A DNA stretch of 64,000 bases, taken from Azospirillum cavernae. GTDB taxonomy: Bacteria; Pseudomonadota; Alphaproteobacteria; Azospirillales; Azospirillaceae. The notes under the pieces are model-generated. The model was not told the DNA's origin. It saw only the letters and a program-made list of their open reading frames with translations, and did not search any database. Made by a program: the position numbers and the translations under genes. Positions 34,458-43,495 of this stretch are shown here, piece by piece (position 1 is the stretch's first letter; every line of letters begins with the position of its first letter). The stretch is from assembly GCF_003590795.1 (NCBI RefSeq), contig NZ_QYUL01000005.1, positions 234,001-298,000 on the forward strand, given 5' to 3'.

Positions 34458-36626
34458 ATGTCGTTTACTGCGACCAGTTATCAAGTAAACATGACGCAAT
34501 TGTTACGTATGGCAAGGTTGAACGCTGTGTCGGGTTGGATGACGTTGGGTTTGCGGACCAAGATCGTGGTCGGCATGGTCGCCGTTTTGGCCGTTGGGGC
34601 GACGACGATCACCGGGGTGTCTCTGTGGCTGTCGCGCGAGTCGGCGCAGGAATCGGCCATCACGCTGGCCGCCGAAACCGCCGAGCATCAGGCGGCGCGG
34701 GTCGCCGCCGACATTGGCGCGGCGGTGGAGGCTGCGCGGGGCATCGCCGCTTTGGCGTCGGTCGAACGCGGTCTTCCGGGGCCGCGCCGCGCCGTGGTCA
34801 ACCGCTACCTGCAACAGATCGCCGCCGCCAACCCGCTCTACGCCGGGGTTTGGATCGACATGGCCGACAACGGCTTTGACGGCCAGGACAAGGAGTTCGC
34901 CCAGCGAAGCGGCGGCACGGAGATTCTGGGCCTGCCCAAGACCGGGCGGATGAGCCTGCTGTGGCTGCCGTCGCCGAGCGGGCCAAAGGCCGACGACAGC
35001 GACGGGGTGAGTTACGCCGAGGTCCAGGACAAGGAATATTACAAGGCGGCGGCGACCAGGAAAAAGGAAGTCGTCACCGAACCCTATCTTGACGATCTGA
35101 CCAAACAGTTGATGACCAGCGCCGCCATGCCGGTGTTGGACGGTCAGAAGGTGGTTGGCGTGGCGGGCGTCGATCTGTCCTTGGCTGGCTTGACCGACAT
35201 CGTGCGGTCGGTGAAGCCCTATGGCGACGGCTATGTCGCGGTGCTGTCCGCTTCGGGCCAGTATGTGGCCCACCCGGATTCGGCGCTCCTGTCCAAGCCC
35301 GCCGACGATCTGCCCCCGGCGGCGCAGCGCGCGGCGGCGGCGGGGACGCTGTTTGAAGGTTACGCCCAATTGGCGGGCCGCGAGCATTATCTGCGCGTCT
35401 CCCCGATCCGCCTTGGCGGCACGGGCGCGGTCTGGTCCTTCGTCGTCGCGGCGCCGACCGCCAGCATCATGGAGGACGCCAACCGGCTGACCTTGTTGTC
35501 GGCCCTGGTCGGGTTGGGCTGCGTCGCCATTGGCGCCCTGGTCGCGCTGGGCATTGGCGGCGGTTTGGCCCGCCCCTTGACCGGCATGGCGACGGCGATG
35601 GCGCGGCTGGCCGGCGGCGATCTCGACACGCCGATTCCCGCCCTGGACCGCCAGGACGAGGCGGGAACCATGGCCCGCGCCGTGGACGTCTTCAAGCTGG
35701 GCCTGATCCGCGCCCGCGATCTCGATCTGGCGCAAAAAGCCGAATGGAAAGCGCAGCAGGAGCAGGCGACCGCGCTGGCCGCCTTGCAGCGCGGCTTTGA
35801 ATCGAAGGCGGGCGGTCTGGCGGGTGAAATGTCCACCGCCGCCATGCAGTTGAAGGCGACGGCGGAATCCCTGACCACCATCGCCGCGCGGACCAACGGC
35901 CAAGCCGTGTCCGTCGCCGCCACCGCCGAACAGTCCTCGGGCAACGTCCAGACCGTGGCGGCGACGACCGAACAATTGTCGGCGTCGATCCGCGACATCG
36001 GGCGGCAGGTCGATGAATCGGCGCGCATCGCCAGCGCCGCCGTGGCCGACGTCGAGCGCACCAACGCGACGGTGGAGGCGCTGGCACACGGCGCCCAGCA
36101 GATCGGCGACGTGGTGACGCTGATTCAATCCATCGCCGCGCAAACCAACCTTCTGGCCCTGAACGCGACCATCGAAGCGGCCCGCGCGGGCGAAGCGGGC
36201 AAGGGATTCGCCGTGGTGGCGCAGGAGGTCAAGAACCTCGCCAACCAGACCGCCAAGGCGACGGAGGACATCGTGTCCCAGGTCGAGGAGATCCGCAGGG
36301 TGACGAAGGAGACGGTCGGGTCGATGCAAAGCATCGGCGACACCATCGCCCAGGTCAGCCGCATCGCCTCCACCATCGCCGCCGCCGTCGAGGAGCAGGG
36401 GGTGGCGACCGAGGAGATCGCCCGCAACATTCAGCAGGCGGCCCAAGGCTCGCGCGAGGTCAGCGACACCGTCGGCGGCATTCGCGGCGCGGCGGCGGAA
36501 ACCGGCGGCGCGGCCAGCCAAGTGCTGTCCGCCGCCGCCAGCGTCGCCGACCGCTCCAAGGCGCTGACCGCTGAGGTTGACGGCTTCTTCGCCGCCGTCC
36601 ATCGGGTGCGCGCGTCGGGGGGTTAA
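34458..36626 (+). CDS. Methyl-accepting chemotaxis protein with periplasmic Cache sensor
   Basis: A 722-residue chemoreceptor. TM1 is at about residues 33-53 (TKIVVGMVAVLAVGATTITG), the periplasmic sensor follows with Cache-type features (NPLYAGVWIDMADNGFDGQDKEF and GVAGVDLSLAGLTDIV), TM2 is at about 345-367, a HAMP segment follows (RPLTGMATAMARLAGGDLDTPIP), then the methyl-accepting domain with the conserved tip QIGDVVTLIQSIAAQTNLLALNATIEAARAG split over about 550-582. There is no C-terminal CheR-binding pentapeptide. The ligand is unknown; Cache domains often bind amino acids or organic acids. No che genes adjoin it. Its TAA shares the TTAA tetranucleotide with the stop of the convergent gene. 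Confidence 0.95.
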   Translation: MSFTATSYQVNMTQLLRMARLNAVSGWMTLGLRTKIVVGMVAVLAVGATTITGVSLWLSRESAQESAITLAAETAEHQAARVAADIGAAVEAARGIAALASVERGLPGPRRAVVNRYLQQIAAANPLYAGVWIDMADNGFDGQDKEFAQRSGGTEILGLPKTGRMSLLWLPSPSGPKADDSDGVSYAEVQDKEYYKAAATRKKEVVTEPYLDDLTKQLMTSAAMPVLDGQKVVGVAGVDLSLAGLTDIVRSVKPYGDGYVAVLSASGQYVAHPDSALLSKPADDLPPAAQRAAAAGTLFEGYAQLAGREHYLRVSPIRLGGTGAVWSFVVAAPTASIMEDANRLTLLSALVGLGCVAIGALVALGIGGGLARPLTGMATAMARLAGGDLDTPIPALDRQDEAGTMARAVDVFKLGLIRARDLDLAQKAEWKAQQEQATALAALQRGFESKAGGLAGEMSTAAMQLKATAESLTTIAARTNGQAVSVAATAEQSSGNVQTVAATTEQLSASIRDIGRQVDESARIASAAVADVERTNATVEALAHGAQQIGDVVTLIQSIAAQTNLLALNATIEAARAGEAGKGFAVVAQEVKNLANQTAKATEDIVSQVEEIRRVTKETVGSMQSIGDTIAQVSRIASTIAAAVEEQGVATEEIARNIQQAAQGSREVSDTVGGIRGAAAETGGAASQVLSAAASVADRSKALTAEVDGFFAAVHRVRASGG

Positions 36627-38062
36627 GCGCGCCCGTCTTTGGGAAGGTCGGCCACAGTCAACAGCGGGCGGCGCAGGCGGTCGCCCGCGACGTCGGCGCG
36701 CAGGGCGTCGATGTCCTGTTCGCGGATGCGTTCCAGCTCCGCCCGGTTGGCGTCGATGAAGGGATTTTGGTCGGTTGAGTTTTCAGGACGGGCGTGCTCC
36801 AGGTGATAGAGCGGGCCGGGCGTCCGCTCCACCGTCAAACCCAGGCGGCGGAAGCGGACGACGATCTCGTCGTCCTCATAGCCCCAGGACAGGAAATTCT
36901 CGTTGTAGCCGCCCGCCGCGAACAGCCGCTCCCGGTCAAAAAAGGCGCTGCCGCCGGGCGAACTGCGGTGCATCAGGGGAAAGCGCGGGCACATCGCGTT
37001 CAGCGGAGCGGCTGACAGGGTGTGGCCGAAGCGGTGGACCTCCCGCCCCATGATCCAGAAAAACCAGCCATTGTAGGGAAAGACCAGCCCGTCGCCGCGC
37101 CGCACCGCGTCGCGCGCCAGAACATATTGCACCGGATCGACGACGATGTCGGTGTCGTGCAGGGCGACGATGGGCGTCTCCGCCGCCTCCGCCATCCGGT
37201 TGATGAGAAAGGCCTTGTGGGTGTAGGGCGTGTCGTTGCCGGTCAGATGCAGGTGACGGCAGCGCGCCGCCAGCTCCGGCCCCAGCGCGTCGGCGGCGTC
37301 GCTCGGCCCGTTCTTGTCCTCGCCGATCAGGATGGTCGTGTCGGCGTGCTTCAGGATGTAGGCGACGATCCAGCGCAGGTTCCGTTTGCGGTCGGCGCTG
37401 TCGGCGCGGAAGGGGATGAGAAAGGTCACGTCGCGCAGATCATGCCGCCCGTCAGGGCCGTGCGCGTCCAGGATGGCGCGGCGGGCGTGAAAGGCGGCGG
37501 TTTCCCCGGCGATCTTCCCGGCGAGGGACTCGTCGTTCGGGTCGAGCGACTGCGCCATCTCGTAAAAGCCGACGGCGGCGCCGGGGCGGCCCAGCATCGC
37601 CTCGATGTTGCCGCGCTGGCGCCAGCCCGCCGGGTGGTGCGGGTGGCGGGTCAGCAAAATGTCGAGCGCGGCCAGCGCCTCGTCGATTCGCCCGATGCCT
37701 TGCAGCGCTTCGCTCAAATGATATTCGGCGTCGGGGAAATCGGGGCGAACCGCGATGGCCCGACGGTAGCAGGCGATGGCCTCCTCCGTCTCCAACGCGA
37801 CATGATGCAGGGAACCGAGGTTGAACAGCGCGTCGGCGTCCGGCGTTCCGTCACGGTCGGCCAGTTCCACCGCGCGCAGCAACAGGGGGCGCGCCGCCGC
37901 GTGGTCGCCGCGAAAAGCGTGGAGCACGCCCAGCCGGTGCAGGGCGTCGGCGTTGTCGGGATCGGCGTCCAGCACGCGGCGGTAAATCACCTCCGCCTGG
38001 GCGTGGCGTCCGGCGGTCAGATGGTCGAGGGCGGCGGCCAGCGCCTCGCCGATGGTGGCCAT
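36623..38062 (-). CDS. TPR protein fused to a galactosyltransferase-type GT domain
   Basis: A 479-residue fusion. Residues 1-200 are five or six TPR units (AQAEVIYRRVLDADPDNADALHRLG; EEAIACYRRAIAVRPDFPDAEYHLSEAL), residues 210-460 form a GT-A glycosyltransferase: VTFLIPFRAD start, the DxD motif in LHDTDIVVD, and the Glyco_transf_7C-like end GGSAFFDRERLFAAGGYNENFLSWGYEDDEIV. It has no signal or membrane helix, so it acts in the cytosol, possibly on proteins or glycan precursors. The ATG at 38062 is used; a GTG at 38104 is in frame and neither has a good ribosome site. The gene stands alone between the chemoreceptor and a binding protein. Confidence 0.85.
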   Translation of the reverse strand: MATIGEALAAALDHLTAGRHAQAEVIYRRVLDADPDNADALHRLGVLHAFRGDHAAARPLLLRAVELADRDGTPDADALFNLGSLHHVALETEEAIACYRRAIAVRPDFPDAEYHLSEALQGIGRIDEALAALDILLTRHPHHPAGWRQRGNIEAMLGRPGAAVGFYEMAQSLDPNDESLAGKIAGETAAFHARRAILDAHGPDGRHDLRDVTFLIPFRADSADRKRNLRWIVAYILKHADTTILIGEDKNGPSDAADALGPELAARCRHLHLTGNDTPYTHKAFLINRMAEAAETPIVALHDTDIVVDPVQYVLARDAVRRGDGLVFPYNGWFFWIMGREVHRFGHTLSAAPLNAMCPRFPLMHRSSPGGSAFFDRERLFAAGGYNENFLSWGYEDDEIVVRFRRLGLTVERTPGPLYHLEHARPENSTDQNPFIDANRAELERIREQDIDALRADVAGDRLRRPLLTVADLPKDGRA

Positions 38063-38173
38063 GGGGGAAATTCCGGGCAGAGCGTTGAGATTCCACTTTG
38101 ACACAACGGGCCGCGTGGGTGGACTCTTCGCTCATCAGGATCGAACTGTTCCATCAAAGGCGCCGCCCGAATC

Positions 38174-39436
38174 ATGACCAACGACTATAAGAACCGTTCC
38201 GCCGGAGGACTCGCCCTCACCCGCCGCCAGCTCGGTCAGGCCGCCCTGGCGGGCGGCGCGCTCGCCAGCTTTGGCCGCGCCCCCGCCTTCGCCCAGAACA
38301 CGACGCTGAAGGTCGGCGTTCTGCTGCCGCGCTCCGGTCTGCTGGCCCAGGCCGGGCAGGCCTGCCAGCGCGGGGCCGACATCGCCCCAGCCGTGCTCGC
38401 CGACATGGGTTACAAGGTCGAGGTGATGTCCGCCGACACCGAATCCAACGTGGACGTCGCCCGCTCGCGCACGGAAAAGCTCATCAACGATGGGGCGCAG
38501 GTGATCGTCGGGGCGTTCGACAGCGGCCAGACCGCCGCCGCCGCGCAAGTCTGCGAACAGCGCGGCGTGCCGCTGGTGATGAACATCGCCGCCGCCGACC
38601 GCCTGACCGAACAGGGTTACAAGACCGTGTTCCGCAACTTCCCGACCTCCACCATGCTGGTGTCGAACGGGTTGTCGCTGATGAAGGATCTGTTCGCCGC
38701 CACCGGCGTCACGCCGAAATCGGCGGTGTTCCTGCACGCCAACGACACCTTCGGCATGGCCAATCGGCAGGCGATGGACGGGCTGTTCCCCAAGCTGGAC
38801 ATGCCCTTCACCCTGGTCGATTCGATTTCCTACGATCCCAAGGCGCAGGATCTGGCGGTCGAGGTGGCCAAGGCCAAGGCGACCGGCGCCGAACTGGCCA
38901 TCGTCACGACCCGCGCCAACGACGCCATCATGCTGGTGCGCGAAATGGTCAAGCAGCGTTGGGAGCCAAAGGGCATCGTTTCCCCCGGTTCGCCCGGCCT
39001 GTATGACGAGCAGTTTTACAAGGTGCTCGGCAAATACGCCGATTTCGCCATCACCAACCTGCCCTGGTACGACCCGAAAGCGCCGCTGACCAAGATCGTC
39101 GAGGCGGCCTTCAAGAAGCAGTTCCCCAGCGACCGTTTTGAAGGCTACGCCTTCAACGTCGCCTTCACCTTTGAAGCGATCTTGATCGCCGCCGACGCCT
39201 TCAAGCGCGCGGGCGCGGCGGATTCGGCCAGCCTGCTGGCGGCGCTGCGCGCCACCAACCTGACCAACAAGATGATGGTCGGCCCGGCGATTAGTTTTGA
39301 CGAGAAGGGCCAGAACACGCAGCTCATCTCGGCTTGCGTGCAGAACCACAACCAGCGCCCGACGGTGGTCCTGCCGAAAGCCTCGGCGGAAACCGCCCCG
39401 GTGTTCCCGGCGCCGGGTTGGGGCAAGCGCGGGTAA
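38174..39436 (+). CDS. Tat-exported branched-chain amino acid-type binding protein (orphan)
   Basis: A 420-residue periplasmic type I binding protein of the LivJ/Peripla_BP_6 family. The N-terminus carries a twin-arginine signal (LTRRQLGQAALAGGALASFG, cleavage after AFA). LKVGVLLPRSGLLAQAGQ opens the first lobe and DAIMLVREMVKQRWEPKG lies in the second. No permease or ATPase gene is adjacent, so it must serve a distant Liv-type ABC system or act in sensing. Tat export is uncommon in this family but known; it implies folding before export. The ATG at 38174 gives the full signal peptide. Confidence 0.9.
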   Translation: MTNDYKNRSAGGLALTRRQLGQAALAGGALASFGRAPAFAQNTTLKVGVLLPRSGLLAQAGQACQRGADIAPAVLADMGYKVEVMSADTESNVDVARSRTEKLINDGAQVIVGAFDSGQTAAAAQVCEQRGVPLVMNIAAADRLTEQGYKTVFRNFPTSTMLVSNGLSLMKDLFAATGVTPKSAVFLHANDTFGMANRQAMDGLFPKLDMPFTLVDSISYDPKAQDLAVEVAKAKATGAELAIVTTRANDAIMLVREMVKQRWEPKGIVSPGSPGLYDEQFYKVLGKYADFAITNLPWYDPKAPLTKIVEAAFKKQFPSDRFEGYAFNVAFTFEAILIAADAFKRAGAADSASLLAALRATNLTNKMMVGPAISFDEKGQNTQLISACVQNHNQRPTVVLPKASAETAPVFPAPGWGKRG

Positions 39437-39493
39437 TCAGGCTCGGACGTTGCGGCGACGGGCTTCCCTGTTGGGGGGCCTGTCGCCCATACC

Positions 39494-40132
39494 TCAGGTT
39501 CCTGGCGCGCGGGGCGCGCTCCAGCCGCGCAGGACGCTGACGACGCGCAGGACGAACACCGCCGTCGCCCCGGCCACGGCGACGGGAACCGGCGGCAGTC
39601 CCAGATGCTGACCGGCGATCACGATGATCGCACCCAGCAGGGCCGCCATCGCGTAAATTTCCTCGCACAGCACGCGCGGCACCTCGGCCACCAGCAAATC
39701 GCGCATCACCCCGCCGCCGCAGGCGGTCAGCACAGCCAGAAGCGCGGCGGGCAGGGGGGCCAAGCCAAAGGCCAGCGCCTTGCCGCAGCCCGCCACGGCG
39801 AACAGCCCCAGCCCGGCGGCGTCCAGCACCATCACCGGCTTGCCCAGCCGATTGATCGGGCGATGAAAGAAAAAGGCGACGAATCCGGCGGCCAGCGCGG
39901 CGAGCAAATAGCGCTCGTCGCGCAGGCTGGCGGGGGGAACGGCCCCGATCAACAGATCGCGGAACACGCCGCCCGCCAAGGCGGCGGCCAGCGACAGCAC
40001 CAGCACGCCGAAAATGTCCAACCGCTTGCGCACCGCCAGCGTCCCGCCGCTCAGGCCAAAGACGAAGACGCCGATCAGGTCCATGACCATCAACAGGGTG
40101 GACAGGTCGTTCGGCATCGGGATGGTGGGCAT
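39494..40132 (-). CDS. Trimeric intracellular cation channel family protein (UPF0126/YicG)
   Basis: A 212-residue inner-membrane protein with two repeats of three helices plus one (UPF0126, TRIC family). The repeated glycine-rich motif appears as FVFGLSGGTLAVRKRLDIFGV and GGGVMRDLLVAEVPRVL, with the partner FRDLLIGAVPP in the first repeat. Prokaryotic TRIC homologues are potassium-permeable trimers. The ATG at 40132 is the family-like start; an upstream start at 40243 would add a non-conserved tail. Divergent from the copper operon; the 175-bp gap holds the copper promoter. Confidence 0.88.
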   Translation of the reverse strand: MPTIPMPNDLSTLLMVMDLIGVFVFGLSGGTLAVRKRLDIFGVLVLSLAAALAGGVFRDLLIGAVPPASLRDERYLLAALAAGFVAFFFHRPINRLGKPVMVLDAAGLGLFAVAGCGKALAFGLAPLPAALLAVLTACGGGVMRDLLVAEVPRVLCEEIYAMAALLGAIIVIAGQHLGLPPVPVAVAGATAVFVLRVVSVLRGWSAPRAPGT

Positions 40133-40231
40133 GGCGGATCCGCTGGTCGTCAGAATGCCCACGGTTTCAGCACAGCGGCGCGCCGCCGCCAAGGGAAACC
40201 GGAGATGGACCATTCCGCGCCGATTTGTCCC

Positions 40232-40262
40232 TTGACCTTCCAATCGCTGGAATCACCATAGT
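40232..40262 (+). promoter_or_regulatory. CueR-type promoter of copA-cueR with 19-bp spacer
   Basis: TTGACC (-35, 40232-40237) and CATAGT (-10, 40257-40262) are separated by exactly 19 bp, the over-long spacing that marks MerR-family activated promoters. Inside the spacer, TTCCA-ATCGC-TGGAA is a perfect inverted repeat. This matches E. coli CueR sites, which also begin CTTGACCTTCC. The copA start is about 45 bp downstream. Confidence 0.9.
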
Positions 40263-40307
40263 CAGGGGCGCGGCCAGATTAAGGCCAGACCAGGAAGGAT
40301 CTCCGGC

Positions 40308-42752
40308 ATGACCAGCGCCATCACGAACCCCACGCGCGCCGACGCCAAAGCGAGGGAGGATCTCGACATCGGCGTGTCGGGCATGACCTGCGCGTCCTGC
40401 GTCCGGCGGGTGGAAAAGGCGTTGGGCCGCGTGCCCGGCGTGACCGCCGTCGCCGTCAATCTGGCGACCGAGCGGGCGCGCGTCGGCTTTTCCGGCCCCG
40501 CCGACGCCAAAGCGGTCGCCGAGGCCATTGAAAACGCCGGATTCCACGCCGAACGGCGGGACATCGACCTGTCCATCGGCGGGATGACCTGCGCGTCTTG
40601 CGCTGGGCGGGTGGAAAAGGCGTTGAACCGGGTTCCCGGCGTCGAAAGCGCGGCGGTCAATCTGGCGACCGAGCAGGCCCATGTCGTGGTCTTCGGCGCC
40701 AGCGCCGACGCGGCGCGGCTGGCCGAGGCGGTCGAGCGGGCGGGCTTCACCGCCGCCGCCCTGGTCGCCGGAACCGAAGACGCGGCGGCGGAGGAGCGGG
40801 CGGAGCGCGCCCGACGGGAGGGGCGACGGGTGTTGATCGCGGCGGCGCTGTCCGCGCCGCTGGCGCTGGGCATGGTCGGCGATCTCGCCGGGTTTGATGG
40901 GATGCTGCCGGGCTGGGCGCAATTGGGGCTGGCCAGCGTGGTTCAGTTCTGGCTGGGCGCGCGTTTTTACCGGGCGGGCTGGGGGGCGTTGCGCGCCGGG
41001 GCCGGGAACATGGATCTGCTGGTGGCGCTGGGAACGTCGGCGGCGTGGGGGTTGAGCCTCTATCTGCTGGCCACGGCCCATCCCGGCCACACGCCGCATC
41101 TCTATTTCGAGGCGTCGGCGGTCCTCATCACCTTTGTCCTGCTGGGCAAGTGGTTGGAGGCGCGGGCGAAAGGCCAGACGGCGGCGGCGATCCGCGCCCT
41201 GATGGATTTGCGCCCGGCCACCGCCCGGTTGCGGCGGAATGGCGTCGAGCGTGAGGTCCCGGTGGAACGGATCCGCGTCGGCGATCAGGTCGTCGTTCGC
41301 CCCGGCGAGCGGATTCCGGTTGATGGCGTGGTGGCGGAGGGCGCGGGCGCGGTCGATGACTCCATGCTGACCGGCGAAAGCCTGCCGGTGGACAAGGAAC
41401 CCGGCGGGCGCGTCACCGGCGGTTCGATCAATCTGGACGGGGCGCTGGTGATCGACACCACGGCGGTCGGCGGCGAAACCATGCTGGCGCAGATCGTCCG
41501 TCTGGTCGAAGGGGCGCAGGCGTCGAAGGCGCCGATCCAACGGCTGGTCGATCGGGTCAGCGCGGTGTTCGTTCCGGTGGTTCTGGTCATCGCGGCGCTG
41601 ACGCTGGCCGGATGGTGGCTGGCGACCGGCGACGCGGAATTCGCCATCGTCACCGCCGTGTCGGTGCTGGTGATCGCCTGCCCCTGCGCGCTGGGTCTGG
41701 CGACGCCGACCGCCATCATGGTGGGAACCGGCGCGGCGGCGCGGCATGGCGTCCTCATCAAGGACGCCGAAGCGCTGGAACGCGCCCACGCCGTCACCAC
41801 CGTCGCCTTCGACAAAACCGGCACGCTGACGGAGGGCAAGCCGCGCGTCACCGATCTGGTCGCGACGGCGGACCTGGACGAAAACAGTGTGTTGCGGCTT
41901 GCCGCCGCCTTGCAGGCGGGCAGCGAACACCCGCTTGGCCGCGCCGTGCGGGAGCGCGCCGCCGCTCTGGGGTTGACGGCGGAGCCTCCGGCGGATTTCC
42001 GGGCGCTGGCCGGGCGCGGGGTGACGGGAACGGTGGACGGGCGCGCCCTGCTGTTGGGCAACGCGCGGGCGGCGGCCGAGTGGGGCGGGAGCGATCCGGC
42101 GTTGGTCGAGCGCGCCGCCGCGTTGGAACAGGCCGGGCGCACGGTGTCCTGGCTGGTGGAACGCACGGAGACGCCGCGCGCGCTGGGCTTGATCGCCTTT
42201 GGCGACACGGTGAAGCCGGGGGCCGCCGCCGCCATCCGAGCCTTGCGGGCGCAGGGCGTTGAGCCGGTGATGGTGACGGGCGACAATTGGGGGGCGGCGC
42301 GCGCGGTGGCGGCGAGTCTGGGCGTGACCCGGATCTTTGCCGAAGTTCTGCCGGGCGACAAGGCCGCCGTCATCGCCACCTTGAAGGCGGAAGGCGCATG
42401 CGTCGCCATGGTGGGCGACGGGGTGAACGACGCTCCGGCGCTGGCGGCGGCGGATGTCGGCGTCGCCATGGCGACCGGAACCGACGTGGCGATGCACAGC
42501 GCCGGGGTGACGCTGATGCGCGGCGATCCCCGTTTGGTCGCCGGGGCCATCGACGTGTCGCGGCGGACCTACGCCAAGATCCGTCAAGGGCTGTTCTGGG
42601 CCTTCGCCTACAACGTCGTTGGGATTCCGCTGGCGGCGTCGGGCCATCTCAGCCCGGTGTTGGCCGGAGGGGCGATGGCGCTGAGTTCGGTCAGCGTCGT
42701 CCTCAACGCGCTCAGCCTGCGCGGCTGGGCGCCGCCGAAGGGGGAGGAATGA
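40308..42752 (+). CDS. copA: Copper-exporting P-type ATPase CopA
   Basis: An 814-residue P1B-type ATPase that pumps Cu(I) out of the cytosol. Two N-terminal metal-binding domains each have GMTCASC (first Cys pair at residues 28 and 31; second near residues 94-97). The transmembrane Cys-Pro-Cys metal site is at 458-460 (ACPCALGLATP), the phosphorylated Asp is 502 (DKTGTLTEG), followed by SEHPLGRA and the hinge VGDGVNDAPAL. It is preceded by the CueR-type promoter and its TGA overlaps the cueR start, so transporter and sensor are made together. Confidence 0.97.
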   Translation: MTSAITNPTRADAKAREDLDIGVSGMTCASCVRRVEKALGRVPGVTAVAVNLATERARVGFSGPADAKAVAEAIENAGFHAERRDIDLSIGGMTCASCAGRVEKALNRVPGVESAAVNLATEQAHVVVFGASADAARLAEAVERAGFTAAALVAGTEDAAAEERAERARREGRRVLIAAALSAPLALGMVGDLAGFDGMLPGWAQLGLASVVQFWLGARFYRAGWGALRAGAGNMDLLVALGTSAAWGLSLYLLATAHPGHTPHLYFEASAVLITFVLLGKWLEARAKGQTAAAIRALMDLRPATARLRRNGVEREVPVERIRVGDQVVVRPGERIPVDGVVAEGAGAVDDSMLTGESLPVDKEPGGRVTGGSINLDGALVIDTTAVGGETMLAQIVRLVEGAQASKAPIQRLVDRVSAVFVPVVLVIAALTLAGWWLATGDAEFAIVTAVSVLVIACPCALGLATPTAIMVGTGAAARHGVLIKDAEALERAHAVTTVAFDKTGTLTEGKPRVTDLVATADLDENSVLRLAAALQAGSEHPLGRAVRERAAALGLTAEPPADFRALAGRGVTGTVDGRALLLGNARAAAEWGGSDPALVERAAALEQAGRTVSWLVERTETPRALGLIAFGDTVKPGAAAAIRALRAQGVEPVMVTGDNWGAARAVAASLGVTRIFAEVLPGDKAAVIATLKAEGACVAMVGDGVNDAPALAAADVGVAMATGTDVAMHSAGVTLMRGDPRLVAGAIDVSRRTYAKIRQGLFWAFAYNVVGIPLAASGHLSPVLAGGAMALSSVSVVLNALSLRGWAPPKGEE

Positions 42753-43168
42753 TGACCAATCCGGGAGGAGCGGGCGGAGTGACCATCGGCGACGCGGCCA
42801 AGGCGTCGGGCGTCAACGCCAAGCTGATCCGCTATTACGAATCCATCGGGTTGATCCCGCAGGCCGGGCGCACGGCGTCGGGCTATCGCGTCTACAGCCC
42901 GGCGGAGGTCAACGTCCTGCGCTTCGTCAAACGCGCGCGCAGCTTGGGTTTCGGCATCGAACAAATCCAAACGCTGGTCGGTCTGTGGCGCGACCGCAGC
43001 CGCGCCAGCGCCGAGGTGAAACAGGTGGCGCAGGCCCACATCGACGCGTTGGAGGCGAAAATCGCCGAATTGGCGGCGATGCGCGACAGCCTGCGCGAGT
43101 TGGCCGACGCCTGCCACGGCGACGACCGCCCCGATTGCCCAATCCTGCGCGATCTGGCGGGGCCGTGA
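42752..43168 (+). CDS. cueR: Copper-responsive MerR family regulator CueR
   Basis: A 138-residue MerR-type activator. The winged HTH is VTIGDAAKASGVNAKLIRYYESIGLIP (near residues 11-37), then a dimerisation helix, then a metal-binding loop with two Cys in DACHGDDRPDCPIL, the spacing typical of Cu(I)-sensing CueR. The ATG at 42752 has GGAGG at a good distance; the ATG at 42749 is too close. It is the second gene of the copA operon and very probably acts on the 19-bp-spacer promoter in front of copA, so it regulates itself as well. Confidence 0.94.
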   Translation: MTNPGGAGGVTIGDAAKASGVNAKLIRYYESIGLIPQAGRTASGYRVYSPAEVNVLRFVKRARSLGFGIEQIQTLVGLWRDRSRASAEVKQVAQAHIDALEAKIAELAAMRDSLRELADACHGDDRPDCPILRDLAGP

Positions 43169-43175
43169 GGGACCG

Positions 43176-43427
43176 TCAGCTTTCCTGAACGGTTTCAATC
43201 TCCGACAGGTCGGACAGGCGGCGGGCGAGGCGGTCGGTGCAGCGGATTTCCAGAATGCCGAACCCGGCGTTCGGGGCGATGGAATGCAGCTCCCCCGCCA
43301 TGCCGTTTTCGCTGGCGAAGCGCTTCACCCGGTCCACCATGGCGTCGCGTTCCGGGCGTCCGGGGCGCAGGCCGGGCAGGGGGCGGGTGAAGTGCAGCTT
43401 GTAACGCTTGAAGATCGCGGGGGCCAA
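43176..43427 (-). CDS. Small hypothetical protein, 83 residues
   Basis: Not recognised. A basic, soluble 83-residue protein, start TTG at 43427 with AAAGGA seven bases upstream. It has a strand-helix-strand look (IFKRYKLHFTRPLPGL, DAMVDRVKRFASENGMAGELHSIAPNAGFGILEIRCTDRLARRLSDL) that recalls small ferredoxin-like domains. It converges with cueR (seven-base gap). No function is assigned. Confidence 0.55.
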   Translation of the reverse strand: MAPAIFKRYKLHFTRPLPGLRPGRPERDAMVDRVKRFASENGMAGELHSIAPNAGFGILEIRCTDRLARRLSDLSEIETVQES

Positions 43428-43495
43428 CGGGGCGTCCTTTGGTGGTCCGATGCGCCCAGATCACGGACGGAACGCCCCGCTGTCAACCCCCGCTC

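Noticed and set aside
40167..42647. Leftward 826-codon frame across copA
   Set aside because: Antisense shadow of copA; Arg/Gln/His-rich with no domain.
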